Assembly (NCBI RefSeq): GCF_947495275.1
Contig: NZ_CANLYL010000002.1
Location: forward strand, 372,001 to 436,000
Length of the DNA: 64,000 nt
Reading direction: 5' to 3'
Source of the DNA: an uncultured Roseobacter sp.
GTDB taxonomy: Bacteria; Pseudomonadota; Alphaproteobacteria; Rhodobacterales; Rhodobacteraceae
The notes beneath the pieces were generated by a model, which made no database searches, had not been told where the DNA came from, and was given only the letters and a program-made list of their open reading frames with translations. Below are positions 25,286 through 33,136 of this stretch, piece after piece. The position numbers and the translations under genes were made by a program. Position 1 is the first letter of the stretch. Each line of letters starts with the position of its first letter.

Positions 25286-26419
25286 CTATTGGGCGCCATG
25301 TGCGATATCGACCCGCGTGGTGATTTGATACCCCCCTGTTTCCGCAAGGATATCAGCGAGTTCCAGATGGCGATCCGCCAGACAGGCGCCGGGGGGCGTT
25401 GCATGCGCCAGCAGCTTTCGCACCGTTGCGGCGGCGGGCAGGATTGGCACAAATGGTCCTTGGTTGTCCTTGGCCAGTAGGGACCAGGTCGCCAATGTCG
25501 CTTGGGCGTGGCCATCGATCCCGCGGACCGCGACGCGCATCCCGCCGCGATCAGAGGTCGCAAGGCGTGTGATCTGTCGCAATCTCAAAAGAACCGGGAT
25601 CAAACGCTTGAGATTGCGAACGAAACCTCTCCTTCGCAGGAGAGCCAACGCTTCGATGCCGAATTGTTCGATGGGTGATTCAAGGCCAGCAGAAAAAGAA
25701 ACACGCCCGCGCACATCGTGGCGCGGCCCTAAAAGTTCTGCATCCAGAGTTTCCACGGGCGCTACCCGCCGTATTCCAAGGTCAGGGATATTTACCCGTT
25801 CCCCTCCAGACCATCCAATGGCGCTGCTCAAAGCGCCCTCGCGCCAACAGGGAACGGAACGCCCTGCGTAGCTCAAAATCGCGGCAATGACCGCTCGACC
25901 GACCTCACTTTTCCCACCCGGTGTGATGCATAAATCAATGTCATCAACGCGCTGCCAGCCCTCCGCCAATTGGCCTACAACGCAGGCAGAAAGGGCGGGC
26001 GTTGAACTTGCGCCTGCGAGCGCCGACACTTGATTTTGGCGTGCGATCGCATCGAGTTCGGTCTCAAACCGGGTCAGGTAATCTCTGGCATCTGCAAGAT
26101 CGACGTAATCTGCGCCCGATTGTATGACGGCGCGTGCTGTTTCGTAGCTTGAGCCCTGAAAAGGACCCGAGCAATCGACAACAATGTCTGGGTTGATCTC
26201 CTCCAATCGAAACCCAAGGCCCGAACCTTTTTCAAGTACTGTGGCCCGAACCTTGGCGGTGGAAGAAAGATTTTGCAGCTGTGATATGCATGCGCGCGCT
26301 TTTGTCTTTGAGCGTGACGAGAGGACCAGTTCCATGTCGTTCCAACGCGCGAGATGCTGCGCGAGCCGGCGACCAAAAACTCCCGTCCCACCGATGATGA
26401 GAACACGTTTTTTCTTCAT
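25286..26419 (-). CDS. Saccharopine dehydrogenase-like NAD(P)-binding protein
   Basis: 377 residues. N-terminal Rossmann fold with GGTGVFGRRLAQHLA (residues about 10–24), then ADYVDLADARDYL and a central ALAGASSTPALS segment typical of saccharopine reductase/dehydrogenase-related proteins. The true substrate is unknown; members of this superfamily are often misnamed. Third gene of an operon behind a DUF4166 gene and a GbsR-type regulator. In some bacteria the dehydrogenase and DUF4166 are fused, supporting a joint function. Confidence 0.78.
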   Translation of the reverse strand: MKKKRVLIIGGTGVFGRRLAQHLARWNDMELVLSSRSKTKARACISQLQNLSSTAKVRATVLEKGSGLGFRLEEINPDIVVDCSGPFQGSSYETARAVIQSGADYVDLADARDYLTRFETELDAIARQNQVSALAGASSTPALSACVVGQLAEGWQRVDDIDLCITPGGKSEVGRAVIAAILSYAGRSVPCWREGALSSAIGWSGGERVNIPDLGIRRVAPVETLDAELLGPRHDVRGRVSFSAGLESPIEQFGIEALALLRRRGFVRNLKRLIPVLLRLRQITRLATSDRGGMRVAVRGIDGHAQATLATWSLLAKDNQGPFVPILPAAATVRKLLAHATPPGACLADRHLELADILAETGGYQITTRVDIAHGAQ

Positions 26420-26495
26420 GGTTCCAACCCTCGTGGGCTATTGATCGCCCGTGCTGGCTTTGCAAGGGTATCATATGTGCGGTGCGGTTCGGGTT

Positions 26496-27143
26496 TCACG
26501 GGGCCGCATCCTGAAATATTGCGTCCTGGCTCAGCAGAGTGCCAAGCAACCTGTTTTGCAAACGGAGTGAAAAGCGGAATTTGCCGCCACCGAGATCATG
26601 ATGCCCGATGGTCAGAGCACCCGGGCTGAATAGACGCGGAAACCGGATGCGCCATCCCAAAGCGGAAATGAAGTAGTGATCACTTTTGAACAAAAGAGCC
26701 GCGTCAGACACTTCGACACGTAGAGCAATTCCGATGCCATATCCGATGTATTCTTCGAGGCCGGTCGGTCCGGCAAACCGTTTTGAACTGTGGACCATTT
26801 GGGGGAAGCCGGATCTTCGGCCATATTGACGTATCCAGAACTGGCCCTGACCCGCCGAATCTTCGGTGACGACAACCACCGCCGAACGCCCGACGCAGGA
26901 CAAATCAAATGGCAACGGCGCACCGATGATGCGGGTCGCGTGGGCAAGCAATTTGCCAGCCCAGTTCATTTCCATTTGCTCGATGGTGCCCTGGTAGGCA
27001 ATGCTCGCGCCGCCGCGGACGCGTTTGCCAAATCTATGACGGATTGGGTCGGGAAGTCGCCGCCATTGTTCCGCCCCCAGAAGGGTGCTGAAACGTTCGT
27101 CTTTGACCGGTTCTTCAAATTGGTTTTCATCATCATAGTGCAT
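26496..27143 (-). CDS. DUF4166 domain protein
   Basis: 215 residues from ATG 27143, which has GAGG 5 bases upstream; a longer frame to 27218 runs into the previous gene. The opening FSTLLGAEQWRRLPDPIRHRFG and later YRG/YQGTIEQMEMNWAGKLLA and GPTGLEEYIGYGIGIALRVEV follow the DUF4166 pattern. No signal peptide or membrane segment. Function unknown; paired with the saccharopine-dehydrogenase-like gene 76 bases downstream. Confidence 0.75.
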   Translation of the reverse strand: MHYDDENQFEEPVKDERFSTLLGAEQWRRLPDPIRHRFGKRVRGGASIAYQGTIEQMEMNWAGKLLAHATRIIGAPLPFDLSCVGRSAVVVVTEDSAGQGQFWIRQYGRRSGFPQMVHSSKRFAGPTGLEEYIGYGIGIALRVEVSDAALLFKSDHYFISALGWRIRFPRLFSPGALTIGHHDLGGGKFRFSLRLQNRLLGTLLSQDAIFQDAAP

Positions 27144-27214
27144 AATATCCTCACAATCGTTAAAGTCTGAAATTTCTGGATAAAGAGAAATAGAGGCACA
27201 AAAAACGACCTCGT

Positions 27215-27784
27215 TCATTTCCCGTTAGTGGACAGCAGCGAAATCACCTTGTTTCCCATTTTCATAAGCAGGTTCAGTTTTGCTTTCGGAACCTTCAGCA
27301 TTTGCCCATACCAGGTATCCACCGTGGCCAGAAAGCTCTGCATTTCCTTCATGCGCTCAAGAACTTCTGGATTCAGGGTGGATTCCGTGTGGGCGCGTTC
27401 GACACATTCGGCAATGGCAAAAATCGCCGGGTCGATCTCACGTTCCTTGCGGCCCTGTGCGATCCGCATCGCCATTTCCCAAACGTCGGTTTCCGCAGCA
27501 AAGTGCTCTCTGCGGTCACCTGGAACGGGGACCCGTCGGATGAGTTTCCAGCCCGCCAGTTCCTTGAGCGAATTGGAAACATTTGAACGGGCGATTCCCA
27601 ATTCGTCAGATATCTGCTCCGCGTTCAACGGGCTGATACTCAAGTATAAAAGAGCATGAATTTGCGCGACTGAACGATTCACGCCCCATTGCCCTCCCAT
27701 GTCACCCCAGTACAGGATGAACTGAGATTTTGCAGAAGCTTCCGATATGTCATCTATTTCTGTCATGACAGAAATATCGAACAT
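27215..27784 (-). CDS. GbsR/MarR-family transcriptional regulator
   Basis: 189 residues from ATG 27784, or 183 from ATG 27766. Winged helix-turn-helix in residues about 40–105 (ALLYLSISPLNAEQISDELGIARSNVSNSLKELAGWKLI…RVPVPGDRREHF), then a helical dimerisation region, as in GbsR. The second ATG is centred in a 22-bp palindrome and lies 6 bases after a −10-like GATATT with TTGACA 17 bases further upstream. This favours the 27766 start and a leaderless message. It heads the operon with the DUF4166 and dehydrogenase-like genes. Confidence 0.85.
   Translation of the reverse strand: MFDISVMTEIDDISEASAKSQFILYWGDMGGQWGVNRSVAQIHALLYLSISPLNAEQISDELGIARSNVSNSLKELAGWKLIRRVPVPGDRREHFAAETDVWEMAMRIAQGRKEREIDPAIFAIAECVERAHTESTLNPEVLERMKEMQSFLATVDTWYGQMLKVPKAKLNLLMKMGNKVISLLSTNGK
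27755..27776. promoter_or_regulatory. 22-bp perfect palindrome over the regulator start
   Basis: TATTTCTGTCATGACAGAAATA is its own reverse complement, centred on the internal ATG of the GbsR-type gene. It overlaps a σ70-like promoter on the minus strand: TTGACA at 27801–27796, 17-base spacer, GATATT at 27778–27773. A dimeric regulator bound here would block the start of transcription, fitting autorepression. No copy was found before the neighbouring Hint gene. Confidence 0.7.
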
Positions 27785-27992
27785 TTCTGATCGCGTGTCA
27801 AGTTTCCCGGTTAAAGTCCGTGATTGGCTGGGCTGACGCCAAGGTTGTTAGAGCGGAATTGAACAAGCTGATCTGAAAACGCATCAGAGTCTGAGTGCAA
27901 CATCTTGGAATCTCCGAGAAAAATATACTTCACAGATTGATCCAGCATTGCTATGCCTTTGGTAATAAAAAAACTAAAGCAGGCAACAGGCA

Positions 27993-29057
27993 ATGAAGAC
28001 GGGCTTTCGTGGCACGTTCGTAATTTCTTGGTCGCAGACGGAAGTAGACGGCTTGGTGGCCGCGCCAGTGTGTTCGCTCAATGTGGGTGCGGCGTGGTCC
28101 TGGCGCGGGGATGCGGTACAGGTAGACGGACCTTCCGGCGTTTTGCGGTTGGACCGGGCGGACGGATCAGAGACATTGCGCCAACGCGCAGCAAAAATGG
28201 TGCACCGACTTGTTGGTACGGCTCTGGAGGCCGACCCGGGAGCACAATCAGCAGGCGCAATAGAGAGTGGCTTGGCGGACAGCAGTTTTGTCGTGACCGA
28301 CGGAGCGCAAAGTTACACGGTCACCCTCATCGCGATCGGGCGCGGCGCGCAACCATTGTTGATGTTCCTTGATGAGTTGCCGCCCCGCGGGACCGATTTA
28401 TGGATCGTGCATCATACACTTGAATCTAAGGGAGTAGCCAAGGATCGGGCTGAGGGTTGTGGTGTCATTTGTTTCACCTCCGGCACTCGCATCAGCACGC
28501 CAAACGGGGTCAGGTTGGTGCAGGATCTGAGTGTTGGAGACCTGGTGCAAACAAAAGACAACGGTGCTCAGGCGATTGAATGGATTGGCAGCAGACGTAT
28601 GACTGGCGCGCGTCTCTTTGCGATACCGAGCTTGCGCCCGGTGCGCATTCGAGCAGGCGCGCTGGGTGTCGAGAGGCCGGATCAGGAGCTGCTGGTATCT
28701 CCCCAGCACCGAATGCTTATTTCCGGACCAGCGGCGATGGATCTTTTCAACACCTCAGAAGTGCTGGTCGCTGCGAGAGATCTGATAGACGGACATCACA
28801 TTGCGGTCGATTTGCAAGTGCGGGAAATAACCTACATTCATGTACTCTTGCCCGGCCACAACATTCTATGGGCAAACGGCGTTGCGACAGAGAGTTTTCA
28901 CCCAGCAAATGCTGACATAGCGGCCCTGGAAAGCTCTGATCGGGCCCGATTGCTGGCCCATAATCCGGATTTGGCCTTCGACCCTCACCGCTACGGCAGT
29001 TACGCGCGACGAAACCTGACATCCTCGGAAGCTGCCATTCTTGCCCATGCGGCTTGA
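27993..29057 (+). CDS. Hint (hedgehog/intein) domain protein
   Basis: 354 residues. The second half begins a Hint domain at Cys160: CFTSGTRISTPNGVRLVQDLSVGDLVQTKDNG, followed by LVSPQHRMLI (block B-like His) and HILLPGHNILWANGVATESFHP, as in many Rhodobacteraceae proteins of this kind. The N-terminal 150 residues are a β-rich domain with no signal peptide. The catalytic pattern (Cys, later His) suggests autoprocessing, but no C-terminal extein follows, so the fate of any cleavage is unclear. Upstream 27785–27992 holds only the regulator's promoter and A/T-rich spacer. Confidence 0.8.
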   Translation: MKTGFRGTFVISWSQTEVDGLVAAPVCSLNVGAAWSWRGDAVQVDGPSGVLRLDRADGSETLRQRAAKMVHRLVGTALEADPGAQSAGAIESGLADSSFVVTDGAQSYTVTLIAIGRGAQPLLMFLDELPPRGTDLWIVHHTLESKGVAKDRAEGCGVICFTSGTRISTPNGVRLVQDLSVGDLVQTKDNGAQAIEWIGSRRMTGARLFAIPSLRPVRIRAGALGVERPDQELLVSPQHRMLISGPAAMDLFNTSEVLVAARDLIDGHHIAVDLQVREITYIHVLLPGHNILWANGVATESFHPANADIAALESSDRARLLAHNPDLAFDPHRYGSYARRNLTSSEAAILAHAA

Positions 29058-29188
29058 AGGCCGCTGCTGCCGACGCTGGCTGATCCCGCAGCTATGTCTT
29101 GTCTTGCCAAGAGCAGGGCACTTGATCAAAAAATCAAAAGCGCGGGTTTGATGTCCGTTGTCCCAGGAAAGTTGCGAGGACCAGTCGT

Positions 29189-29764
29189 TTAGCTTTCGGG
29201 CTTGATGACCTCGGCAATGATTGCTTTCGCGCTCTCGCTGGCCCAATCGGCATCCCCGCGAAGCCGGGCAACCTCACGCCCGACGGGATCAATCAGAACC
29301 GTAATCGGCAGACCGAAAATTCCCATCTGGCTCGCAAGCGATTGACGCGGGTCCTGATGACGCGGCAGATTGTCGATACCGGTTTCCTCGAAAAACTTCT
29401 TGATGCCTTCGGGAGAGTTACGCCCGGTTGCAATTGTCACAACCTCAAAGCTGTCGCCCCCAAATTCGGCTTGCAGCTCCGAGAGTTGGGGCATTTCCTT
29501 GCGGCAGGGAGCACACCATGTGGCCCAGAAGTTGAGCAGAATATATTTGCCCCTGTAGGCCTCCAGCGTTTGTTCGCCAGCGTCATCCGCCAAAAGATAG
29601 GATGCGGAGGATGTGGCTTCCGGCACCTCGTGAAAAACCAGTTTTCGCATATCGCCATCCCGGAGCAATGCCGCCTGCGCCAGATCTGCGCGTGCGTCGA
29701 ACGGAGCCGAGATTGCGCCCGCGCCAAGGGCCGTATAAACGAGCGCAGCAAGTATTCTTTTCAT
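29189..29764 (-). CDS. TlpA-like thiol-disulfide oxidoreductase
   Basis: 191 residues, signal peptide (cleavage near ARA about residue 26), thioredoxin fold with active site WCAPC (Cys84, Cys87) and cis-Pro loop GLPITVLID. TlpA/ResA-type periplasmic reductants serve cytochrome c or oxidase maturation. Its ATG is only 24 bases from the divergent argH ATG, the arrangement I associate with Rhodobacterales. Downstream (29058–29188) is a 131-bp convergent gap with only a weak 5-bp A/T hairpin. Confidence 0.9.
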   Translation of the reverse strand: MKRILAALVYTALGAGAISAPFDARADLAQAALLRDGDMRKLVFHEVPEATSSASYLLADDAGEQTLEAYRGKYILLNFWATWCAPCRKEMPQLSELQAEFGGDSFEVVTIATGRNSPEGIKKFFEETGIDNLPRHQDPRQSLASQMGIFGLPITVLIDPVGREVARLRGDADWASESAKAIIAEVIKPES

Positions 29765-29788
29765 ATCCCCTCCGAAGGGTTTTCACAG

Positions 29789-31201
29789 ATGACCGACACG
29801 CCCGACACGAATTCCTCCAATGCCTCCAACCAGATGTGGGGCGGTCGCTTTGCCGCCGGGCCGGATGCGATCATGGAGGCAATTAATGCCTCGATCGGGT
29901 TTGACCAAAGGATGGCGGCGCAGGACATTGCAGGGTCGCGGGCGCATGCCGCGATGTTGGGAGCGACAGGCATTTTGCAAACTAGCGATGTTGATGCCAT
30001 TCGGGAAGGTCTGCTCACAGTCTTGTCAGAAATTGAAAGCGGGCGCTTTCAGTTTTCTACCGCGCTCGAAGATATTCACATGAATGTTGAAGCGCGGCTC
30101 AAGGAAATCATTGGCGAACCTGCCGGGCGGTTGCACACCGGGCGCAGCCGCAACGATCAGGTCGCAACGGATTTCAAGCTTTGGGTGCGCGATCAACTGG
30201 ATGCCGCGGAAGGCGGATTGCGGGCGTTGATCAAAGCGCTTCTGGCGCAGGCTGAGGCTGGCGCTGATTGGGTCATGCCGGGCTTTACGCATTTGCAAAC
30301 GGCGCAACCCGTCACCTGGGGTCACCATATGATGGCCTATGTGGAAATGTTCGGGCGCGATCTGAGCCGGGTACGTGATGCGCGGGCACGGATGAACACC
30401 TCTCCTCTGGGGGCCGCAGCTTTGGCGGGCACCTCATTCCCCATCGACCGGCACATGACAGCCCGGGCACTTGGGTTTGATGCGCCGGCTGCCAATTCGC
30501 TGGATGCGGTCAGTGATCGGGATTTCGCTTTGGAATTTCTCAGCACCGCGAGCATTTGCGCGATGCACCTCAGCCGCTTTGCCGAAGAATTGGTGATCTG
30601 GTCTTCCGCCCAATTCCGCTTTGTTACCCTGAGTGACCGGTTTTCAACCGGATCCTCCATAATGCCGCAAAAGAAAAACCCCGATGCGGCCGAGCTGATC
30701 CGCGCCAAGGTCGGCCGTATTTTCGGAGCGAATACGGCGTTGATGATGGTGATGAAGGGATTGCCGCTGACCTATTCCAAGGATATGCAGGAGGACAAGG
30801 AACAGGTTTTTGATGCCGCCGACAACTTGATGCTGGCCCTTGCCGCCATGACGGGAATGGTCACAGACATGACCGCGAACCGGGAGAGCTTGGCGACAGC
30901 TGCGGGCTCCGGGTTTTCCACTGCAACGGATCTCGCTGACTGGCTGGTACGTATACTTGGCCTGCCTTTTCGGGAGGCGCATCATATCACCGGCAGCCTT
31001 GTTGCACTGGCCGAAAGCAAAGGCTGTGATCTGCCCGAGTTGAGCCTTGACGACATGCAATCCGCCCATCCGGACATCACGATTGACGTTTTTGACGTGC
31101 TCGGTGTGGAAAATTCAGTTAATAGTCGTACATCCTACGGGGGCACCGCACCGTCTCAGGTGCGCGCGCAAGTCGCCCGTTGGAAGGAGATGATCACGTG
31201 A
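29789..31201 (+). CDS. argH: Argininosuccinate lyase
   Basis: 470 residues from ATG 29789; the frame continues upstream over the divergent gene but without sense. Catalyses the last step of arginine synthesis, splitting argininosuccinate into arginine and fumarate. Signature [20 protein letters not shown] is complete, including the catalytic Ser loop. [20 protein letters not shown] and [13 protein letters not shown] are further family motifs. The following lipoprotein gene overlaps its stop (GTGA). Confidence 0.97.
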   Translation: MTDTPDTNSSNASNQMWGGRFAAGPDAIMEAINASIGFDQRMAAQDIAGSRAHAAMLGATGILQTSDVDAIREGLLTVLSEIESGRFQFSTALEDIHMNVEARLKEIIGEPAGRLHTGRSRNDQVATDFKLWVRDQLDAAEGGLRALIKALLAQAEAGADWVMPGFTHLQTAQPVTWGHHMMAYVEMFGRDLSRVRDARARMNTSPLGAAALAGTSFPIDRHMTARALGFDAPAANSLDAVSDRDFALEFLSTASICAMHLSRFAEELVIWSSAQFRFVTLSDRFSTGSSIMPQKKNPDAAELIRAKVGRIFGANTALMMVMKGLPLTYSKDMQEDKEQVFDAADNLMLALAAMTGMVTDMTANRESLATAAGSGFSTATDLADWLVRILGLPFREAHHITGSLVALAESKGCDLPELSLDDMQSAHPDITIDVFDVLGVENSVNSRTSYGGTAPSQVRAQVARWKEMIT

Positions 31202-31371
31202 TCCGTTTGGCAACTGTGATGATGGTGTTGACGCTGGCCGCTTGTGGGGCGGATGGCGAACCCATTGCGCCGCGCGTCAACGGGGGCGTCACCATAGATC
31301 AGAACGGCATTTATCCCAGCGCAAGCGTGGGGCTTTCCAAGGGACCATTGTCGCTGTGGCTAGGGCTGTAG
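31198..31371 (+). CDS. Very small lipoprotein between argH and lysA
   Basis: 57 residues from GTG 31198 with a strong AAGGAG site 8 bases upstream, overlapping the argH stop. Signal peptide with lipobox LTLAAC (Cys about residue 16); mature part about 40 residues ending [10 protein letters not shown] small lipoprotein here, just before lysA, resembles the LptM (YifL) lipoprotein found before dapF/lysA in other proteobacteria; that relation is an inference from position and size. Confidence 0.65.
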   Translation: MIRLATVMMVLTLAACGADGEPIAPRVNGGVTIDQNGIYPSASVGLSKGPLSLWLGL

Positions 31372-31375
31372 CTTT

Positions 31376-31708
31376 GTGTCGCCCCTCAGGCTGATCTATC
31401 TCGCCCTCGCCGTCTGGGGTACCATCCATCCGATGAGCTACTTCTTGCAGTGGTTCAACGAGAATGGCTATGATCTCATGGCCATGGTGGATGCCTGGCA
31501 CGCGAACGCGGCCTCAAGCGGCCTGGTCTGGGATCTGACCATCGCCGCCAGCGCGCTGACCCTTTGGGTGATTGTCGAAAGCGTTCAGCAAAGGCGCTGG
31601 ATTGGCCTTCTGGCCGTGCCAGCAACCTTTTGCATCGGCGTAAGCTGTGGACTGCCCCTTTATCTGTTTTTGCGCGCGCGCCCGGGCCAGGGCAATGCCC
31701 TATCCTGA
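31376..31708 (+). CDS. DUF2834-type small membrane protein
   Basis: 110 residues, GTG start 4 bases after the lipoprotein stop. Three membrane segments (about 5–22, 45–65, 75–100). YLALAVWGTIHPMSYFLQWFNENGYDL matches the opening of DUF2834 proteins. Function unknown. It is likely co-transcribed with argH. Confidence 0.65.
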   Translation: MSPLRLIYLALAVWGTIHPMSYFLQWFNENGYDLMAMVDAWHANAASSGLVWDLTIAASALTLWVIVESVQQRRWIGLLAVPATFCIGVSCGLPLYLFLRARPGQGNALS

Positions 31709-31830
31709 CATTTGGGTTTCTAAATGAAACCACCCAGCAACAGAAACGCGCAATCCACGCGTCCTGCAATTGCGTTAGAATGCCGGTCTGATATGACGCA
31801 CTGGTTTTAACTCGGTCAGGTGGGCGGATC
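31709..31830. other. Spacer before lysA
   Basis: 122 bp without a gene. A 6-bp hairpin GGTTTC/GAAACC (31715–31720, 31726–31731) lies just after the DUF2834 stop, without a T-run. No lysine riboswitch-like structure is apparent; the space is too short for one. Confidence 0.35.
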
Positions 31831-33096
31831 ATGGATCATTTTCTTTATCGTGAAGGCGCGCTTTTTGCCGAAGATGTGCCAGTGGCCGAGATTGCGAAAG
31901 CTGTAGGCACGCCATTTTACGTCTATTCCACGGCAACGCTGCTGCGCCATTTCCGTCTCTTCGACGATGCGCTCGAGGGCACAGACCACCTCGTGTGCTA
32001 CGCGATGAAGGCGGCGAGCAATCAGGCGATCCTGCGCACCCTGGCACAGGCCGGCGCGGGTATGGATGTGGTCTCGGGTGGCGAATACCTGCGGGCCAAA
32101 GCCGCCGGGGTTTCGGGTGACAAGATCGTGTTCTCTGGTGTCGGCAAGACCGCTGGGGAAATCAGACTGGCGCTTGAGGGCGGTATCCGCCAGTTCAACG
32201 TGGAATCCGAGCCCGAGATGGCTGTCTTGAATGCGACGGCCCTCGCGATGGGAAAAGTTGCGCCGATTACGATCCGGGTCAATCCGGACGTGGACGCGAA
32301 AACCCACGCCAAGATCGCCACTGGAAAGTCTGAAAACAAATTCGGTATTCCCATTTCCCGCGCTCGCGAAGTCTATGCTTTGGCCGCTTCAATGCCGGGG
32401 TTGGAGGTCATTGGTATTGACGTTCACATCGGCAGCCAGCTGACCGATCTCGCGCCTTTTGAACTGGCTTATCAAAAGGTTGCGGAATTGACGGAAGTCC
32501 TGCGCGCGGAGGGGCACTTGATCCGTCGTCTTGATCTGGGGGGGGGATTGGGCATTCCCTATGCGCGCGACAATCAGGCGCCCCCGCTGCCGGTCGATTA
32601 TGGCGCCATGGTCAAACGCACCTTAGGTCATCTGGGCTGCGAGATCGAAATCGAACCCGGACGGCTGATCGCCGGAAACGCGGGTTTGATGGTCTCCGAG
32701 GTCATCTACGTGAAATCCGGTGAGGATCGCGATTTCCTGATCATTGATGGTGCCATGAACGACCTCATCCGCCCGGCGATGTATGAAGCCTATCACGATA
32801 TCATTCCGGTTGTTGAACCAGCGCCCGGGGTCGAGCAGGTCAAATATGATATTGTGGGGCCGGTGTGCGAATCCGGCGATACTTTCGCCCGGGCGCGGAT
32901 CATGCCGCCGGTCGCGGCGGGCGAACTTGTCGCCTTTCGTTCTGCCGGGGCATATGGTGCCGTGATGAGCAGTGAATACAATTCCCGGCCCCTTATTCCC
33001 GAAGTTCTGGTGAATAAAGATCAATTTGCGGTTATTCGCCGACGTCCGACCTTTGACGAAATGATAAATCGCGATACCATCCCGGAATGGCTCTAA
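31831..33096 (+). CDS. lysA: Diaminopimelate decarboxylase
   Basis: 421 residues. Last step of lysine synthesis, PLP-dependent. PLP lysine in CYAMKAASNQ (Lys60), phosphate-binding GGGLGIPY, substrate loop EPGRLI, and the dimer-partner cysteine motif GPVCESGDTFAR. Standard length and fold-type III pattern. Genes around it (argH, DUF4175) match the usual alphaproteobacterial order. Confidence 0.97.
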   Translation: MDHFLYREGALFAEDVPVAEIAKAVGTPFYVYSTATLLRHFRLFDDALEGTDHLVCYAMKAASNQAILRTLAQAGAGMDVVSGGEYLRAKAAGVSGDKIVFSGVGKTAGEIRLALEGGIRQFNVESEPEMAVLNATALAMGKVAPITIRVNPDVDAKTHAKIATGKSENKFGIPISRAREVYALAASMPGLEVIGIDVHIGSQLTDLAPFELAYQKVAELTEVLRAEGHLIRRLDLGGGLGIPYARDNQAPPLPVDYGAMVKRTLGHLGCEIEIEPGRLIAGNAGLMVSEVIYVKSGEDRDFLIIDGAMNDLIRPAMYEAYHDIIPVVEPAPGVEQVKYDIVGPVCESGDTFARARIMPPVAAGELVAFRSAGAYGAVMSSEYNSRPLIPEVLVNKDQFAVIRRRPTFDEMINRDTIPEWL

Positions 33097-33136
33097 TCGC
33101 GTATTCCCGCGGTTATGGACCTGCGGAGAGCAAGCG

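Noticed and set aside
26675-26684. AGTGATCACT palindrome resembling the TCA operator
   Set aside because: Lies inside the DUF4166 coding region, single copy, differs at both outer bases; probably chance.
31709-31830. Possible lysine riboswitch before lysA
   Set aside because: The gap is 122 bases and shows only one small hairpin; too short for a lysine riboswitch and without its helices.
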